NCBI GenBank assembly: GCA_037043455.1
Contig: JAWPHD010010979.1
Coordinates: forward strand, 1 to 64,000
Source: Cyrtodaria siliqua
Taxonomy: Eukaryota > Mollusca > Bivalvia > Adapedonta > Hiatellidae
DNA: 64,000 nt
Direction of reading: 5' to 3'
In this document: positions 61,249 through 64,000 of the stretch, piece by piece
How the letters are laid out: each line of letters begins with the position of its first letter
How positions within the stretch are numbered: position 1 is the stretch's first letter
Position numbers and translations under genes: made by a program
Notes under the pieces: model-generated
What the model saw: only the letters and a program-made list of their open reading frames with translations
Told to the model about the DNA's origin: nothing
The model's database searches: none

Positions 61249-61830
61249 TACACAAAATAGTGGAGATGTAACGTTCGCAAAAGAAAAAGTTGTTCTGTTG
61301 CTTTATAGATTTCACACAGGCATTTGACTCCATATGGAGAATAGGCCTATGGCGCAAACTTCTACGAAATGAAATTAAAGGCAAATTCATCCGTATAATT
61401 TATAACATGTATCAAAACATTAAATCATGTGTGTCCATAAATAACGATACCTCGAGTTTCTTTGTGAGTCAATGCGGAGTCCGTCAAGGTGAACATTTAT
61501 CACCGATAATGTTTCCTATCTTTTTAAATGACTTCAGGAGTATTTGCTTAACACAGGCCTATATGAAATTAGAGTCGAACTTACAGCTACATGCTGACGA
61601 TACCATTATCCTAGGTGATAACCCGAAAGTTTCCAATTAAGTACATTCCACGAGTATTGTGTATCATGGAAATTAAAAGTGAACTCCAGCACAACTGAAT
61701 AATTGTCTTTGGTGCCAGAAACATTAAACCGTTTCTCATTTAACATAGGACCGGAAAAAATCGAAATAACAAATAAATACAAATAACTAGGAGCAATATT
61801 TATTAGCTCGGGTAGCTAAACACAAGAAAA
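61249..61830 (+). pseudogene. Non-LTR (LINE) reverse transcriptase fragment
   Basis: A 116-residue open piece (61290-61640) shows reverse transcriptase motif A FIDFTQAFDSIWR, motif B CGVRQGEHLSP and motif C LHADDTIIL. The usual YADD catalytic box reads HADD here. After the stop near 61640 the thumb region continues in other frames: WKLKVNSS..., then FSFNIGPEKIEITNKYK and LGAIF, with stops between. No endonuclease or 3' tail was recognised. The clade is unresolved. The fragment begins directly after a Helitron-like repeat copy and is surely inactive. Confidence 0.82.
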
Positions 61831-62236
61831 CACTTGGCGTATAACCAATTAACGCATCATCAAAATCATTCTCCTTATATAAGCTCATCATCGGGCATAT
61901 TTGACTGAACTCTAGTACTCACTGTACCCGGAAATAATTGCTGAAAATATGCCGATTAATACACATGGTTGTCCTTCCTATAAATAGCTGTAGTCGCGAA
62001 CACCTGGTTCCAGTGCCGTCGAACGTTCCACTTTTGAGCACAGTACCTAGCCAGAAAAAACAAACAGTAAGTTGTCCGTCACACGTAATGCAATTCAAAA
62101 TGTCGTTCGTGTTATCCATGAAATTTTGGCGTGGAAGTGACTTCAGGGTCTCGCATATCAAATGAAAAAGGTTTATGTGGTGGCGTGCTATTAACACGTG
62201 TTTAAATGCAAGCCAATCAAACGGTACATCGCACAT
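61831..62236. other. Unassigned gap between LINE fragment and sulfotransferase
   Basis: A 105-codon minus-strand frame lies in the likely 3' flank of the sulfotransferase; no motif recognised. Confidence 0.3.
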
Positions 62237-62361
62237 TTTGTTATTAATTCTATTTTCCGTACATACTTGAATACAGTCATGAAATGTAATGTTCAGTTTT
62301 GCAAGACCCGCAGAGCCTTCCTAGGCCATGTATGACCAATCGTTACGCAACTAACGAGACC
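62237..62361 (-). other. Likely 3' flank of the sulfotransferase gene
   Basis: No repeat recognised and no clear AATAAA on the minus strand close to the stop codon. Confidence 0.3.
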
Positions 62362-63429
62362 CTAAATGCGGTCATGAAGTATTTTGTTAAGAAATGTCAA
62401 CTCATTCAGCGTCATGTATGCGCAGTCTAGAGAAGTCATCCGAAATGCCTCGTTCCACCGACTACTGGCAATGTCGATGAAGCTTGCCTGGTTATTGCCT
62501 TTGCAAAACTTCTGTGTCGCAAAAAGAATCGTCTTAAAATAGTGCGTTTCTTCCATCAGACCTGGTTCATGTTTAATTTGATTATGAAATTTCTTGTAAA
62601 AATGATCATATATTAAGTAATCTGCAAGAGCCCATTGCCTATGTAGAGATCTATCAAACATTGTCAAATTAAAGTCAACTGACCGAATCTTGGTATTTTT
62701 GCGTTTGTACATAATATTCTTAAATGTCCAACACATGTGCCGCTTAAGGAGAACCAACGACTCGTCGAAGTACTCCATAATTAAAACCAAGTCGAACCTT
62801 TTATCCAGCATTCGGATATATGTTTTTATAAAACCTTCGTCCCTTACTCGATCATCCGGAACCCCTAAATCCAGCGCTTGACGATTGTCTGTAAAGGAGA
62901 TGAACGGGTCATCTGGTTCATATCTGAATGGATTTTCCAAATATGCAGTGATATTTTTGGTTACAATTTCTAAAATTCTGTCGTCTTGGAAGAATAATGC
63001 GGCCGAGAGGAACTGACTCAATGGATATCTCAACATTGTCATATACAGAGTTTCATTGCTGAAGACATTTTCAAATGAGTCCTTATTGAAAATGACATGA
63101 TTGAATAGAATATTGTATCTACTTGCATCCTTCTTGGATGGTATAATTCCGTCCTTTACAAGAGTACCTCCTATTCCGCCGAAATAGTTGTACCGTACCT
63201 CTCCAGGTTCTTTATTTGGCAAAGCAAAATTCAAATTTCTGGAGAAGCCAAATCGTTGAAGAATATTCGCAATTGTTGAACTTCCGGTTTTATGCACTTT
63301 CAGGAAGACTAAGTCATGTTTTTCGTCACAATCCACAAATGCAGACGGATGTTTGTTCTGGAATACTTCATTGCGCATTGCTATGTATATGGATACAACG
63401 GTGATTAGTGTGACAACAGCGAGAACCAT
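62362..63429 (-). CDS. Galactose 3-O-sulfotransferase-like Golgi enzyme (Gal3ST family)
   Basis: Predicted type II Golgi sulfotransferase of 355 residues that moves sulfate from PAPS to the 3-hydroxyl of a terminal galactose on glycolipid or glycan. Seen: a membrane anchor at 2-17; the 5'-phosphosulfate loop LVFLKVHKTGSST with K44, H46 and K47; the Gal3ST-type segments NILFNHVIF and LNFALPNKE; the 3'-phosphate site TLYMTMLRYPLSQF with R134, P136 and S138; and family blocks FDLVLIMEYFDESLVLLKR and LADYLIYDHFYKKFHNQI. Sequons at N125, N159 and N254 fit a lumenal domain. It is shorter than human GAL3ST1 (423). The coding region has no intron; TTATTCCAG|G directly upstream of ATG looks like a splice acceptor, so a 5' UTR exon is likely. 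Molluscs carry many family members, so the exact substrate is open. Confidence 0.9.
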   Translation of the reverse strand: MVLAVVTLITVVSIYIAMRNEVFQNKHPSAFVDCDEKHDLVFLKVHKTGSSTIANILQRFGFSRNLNFALPNKEPGEVRYNYFGGIGGTLVKDGIIPSKKDASRYNILFNHVIFNKDSFENVFSNETLYMTMLRYPLSQFLSAALFFQDDRILEIVTKNITAYLENPFRYEPDDPFISFTDNRQALDLGVPDDRVRDEGFIKTYIRMLDKRFDLVLIMEYFDESLVLLKRHMCWTFKNIMYKRKNTKIRSVDFNLTMFDRSLHRQWALADYLIYDHFYKKFHNQIKHEPGLMEETHYFKTILFATQKFCKGNNQASFIDIASSRWNEAFRMTSLDCAYMTLNELTFLNKILHDRI

Positions 63430-63446
63430 CCTGGAATAAGTGATAC
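63430..63446 (-). promoter_or_regulatory. Probable 3' splice site just upstream of the sulfotransferase start codon
   Basis: The minus strand reads TATCACTTATTCCAG|G then ATG. The pyrimidine-rich tract and CAG one base before the start fit an acceptor joining a 5' UTR exon. Confidence 0.45.
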
Positions 63447-63474
63447 TTCAATCATATTAAGCGATACATTAATG

Positions 63475-63652
63475 TCCCTATCCCGCCATCAACACGCACA
63501 TTTTACAAACAGATGCAAACCGTCATGAACCTACTGACAATGAGGTATATATATAGCTTACAAAGTTTGAGAATCCAAACTCTGTAGACACAATATGAAC
63601 CGCTCTAACCAGCCAGGTCAAACCCCAAAAACTGGGCTTTGAATTGAGTTAA
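63475..63652 (+). repeat. Dispersed repeat R2, copy 4
   Basis: CTATCCCGCCATCAACACG, AGTTTGAGAATCCAAACTC, TGTAGACACAATATGAACC. Lies about 45 bases upstream of the sulfotransferase coding start, in its 5' region. Confidence 0.75.
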
Positions 63653-64000
63653 AAATAGAAACGTCCCTCTTTTTTGCTGGTATTCCCATAGGCCAGTTTT
63701 TTGAGGGCATAGGGAAGCTTGAACAGCGCTTTAATTAAACAATGTTTGATGTTTTTAAGCACACTTCACTGAGTACTAAATATTCCTTTAAACAGTTTCA
63801 AATTTCGCAAGCTCTTTTATGGATGCTATGGAAAACTTAAAGGGAGGTAATTTGATGATTTTTGACAATCAAAAGCTGCTACCTACACAATCGGTGTTGT
63901 GTTTTTCTGTGATTTTTTTCGAAAGCAACATATAGAGAATATTGTCTTGGACAAAATGGGGTTATGGTTTTAGATGTTATGTGTTTTTACCAAAAATGCA
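63653..64000. other. Unassigned
   Basis: AAAAATAGAAACGTCCCTCT at 63653 also occurs at 27992, pointing to a shared but unidentified repeat edge. The remainder is AT-rich. Confidence 0.35.

Noticed and set aside
61919..62236. 105-codon minus-strand frame next to the sulfotransferase
   Set aside because: No signal peptide, domain or splice signal; it lies in the probable 3' flank.

Overview
The window is animal nuclear DNA, most likely from a bivalve mollusc. It is AT-rich, has spliced genes with GT/AG introns, and is packed with small transposons, tRNA-derived SINEs and minisatellites of the kind common in bivalve genomes. The lineage is an inference from repeat style and gene content. No ribosomal, mitochondrial or bacterial signal was seen. 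Coordinates of repeats come from reading by eye and are good to about 5-20 bases unless an exact target-site duplication is given.

Three conserved protein genes are supported, all in the last 24 kb. A class II progestin/adipoQ-type membrane receptor (PAQR, membrane progestin receptor-like; minus strand, 41.2-40.1 kb) has a one-exon coding region. Deoxyhypusine hydroxylase (DOHH; plus strand, five coding exons, 45.1-56.9 kb) rebuilds to 314 residues with all four His-Glu iron-binding motifs intact. A galactose 3-O-sulfotransferase-like Golgi enzyme (minus strand, 63.4-62.4 kb) also has a one-exon coding region. PAQR and DOHH are divergent, with about 4 kb between them. DOHH and the sulfotransferase converge across a repeat-rich gap. 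The three act in unrelated processes (steroid/lipid sensing, eIF5A hypusination, glycan sulfation), so no joint pathway is implied.

The first 40 kb has no recognisable conserved gene. It holds a 51-bp satellite (7.26-7.99 kb), a decayed minisatellite (19.35-20.80 kb), several foldback elements, many short inverted-repeat elements and scattered SINEs. Recurrent families with internally consistent ends are: (i) about twelve elements with AGGGACAC ends flanked by TTAA (piggyBac-like); (ii) four CAGGG...CCCTG elements with 5-bp target duplications, one proved by an empty homologous site; (iii) CTGA...TCAG-type elements flanked by TA; (iv) GGCC-ended elements with TTA flanks (PIF/Harbinger-like); (v) a tRNA-headed SINE family present about nine times, plus two further SINE types sharing a central block.

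The DOHH introns are a layered record of insertions. In intron 1 a 3.2-kb element with CTGGGCT/AGCCCTG ends and a 7-bp duplication splits an older Harbinger-like element; it carries a broken BED-type zinc-finger reading frame and a large inverted repeat that is itself interrupted. In intron 3 a 20-bp minisatellite is interrupted by a TTAA element containing a tRNA-like segment and by a Helitron-like element made of four units repeating at exactly 320 bp. The 57.4-61.2 kb gap is a nest of related elements with 137-174-bp internal repeats and terminal hairpins, ending in a broken LINE reverse transcriptase. A nearly intact mariner (42.5-43.8 kb, DD34D, two in-frame stops) lies between PAQR and DOHH.
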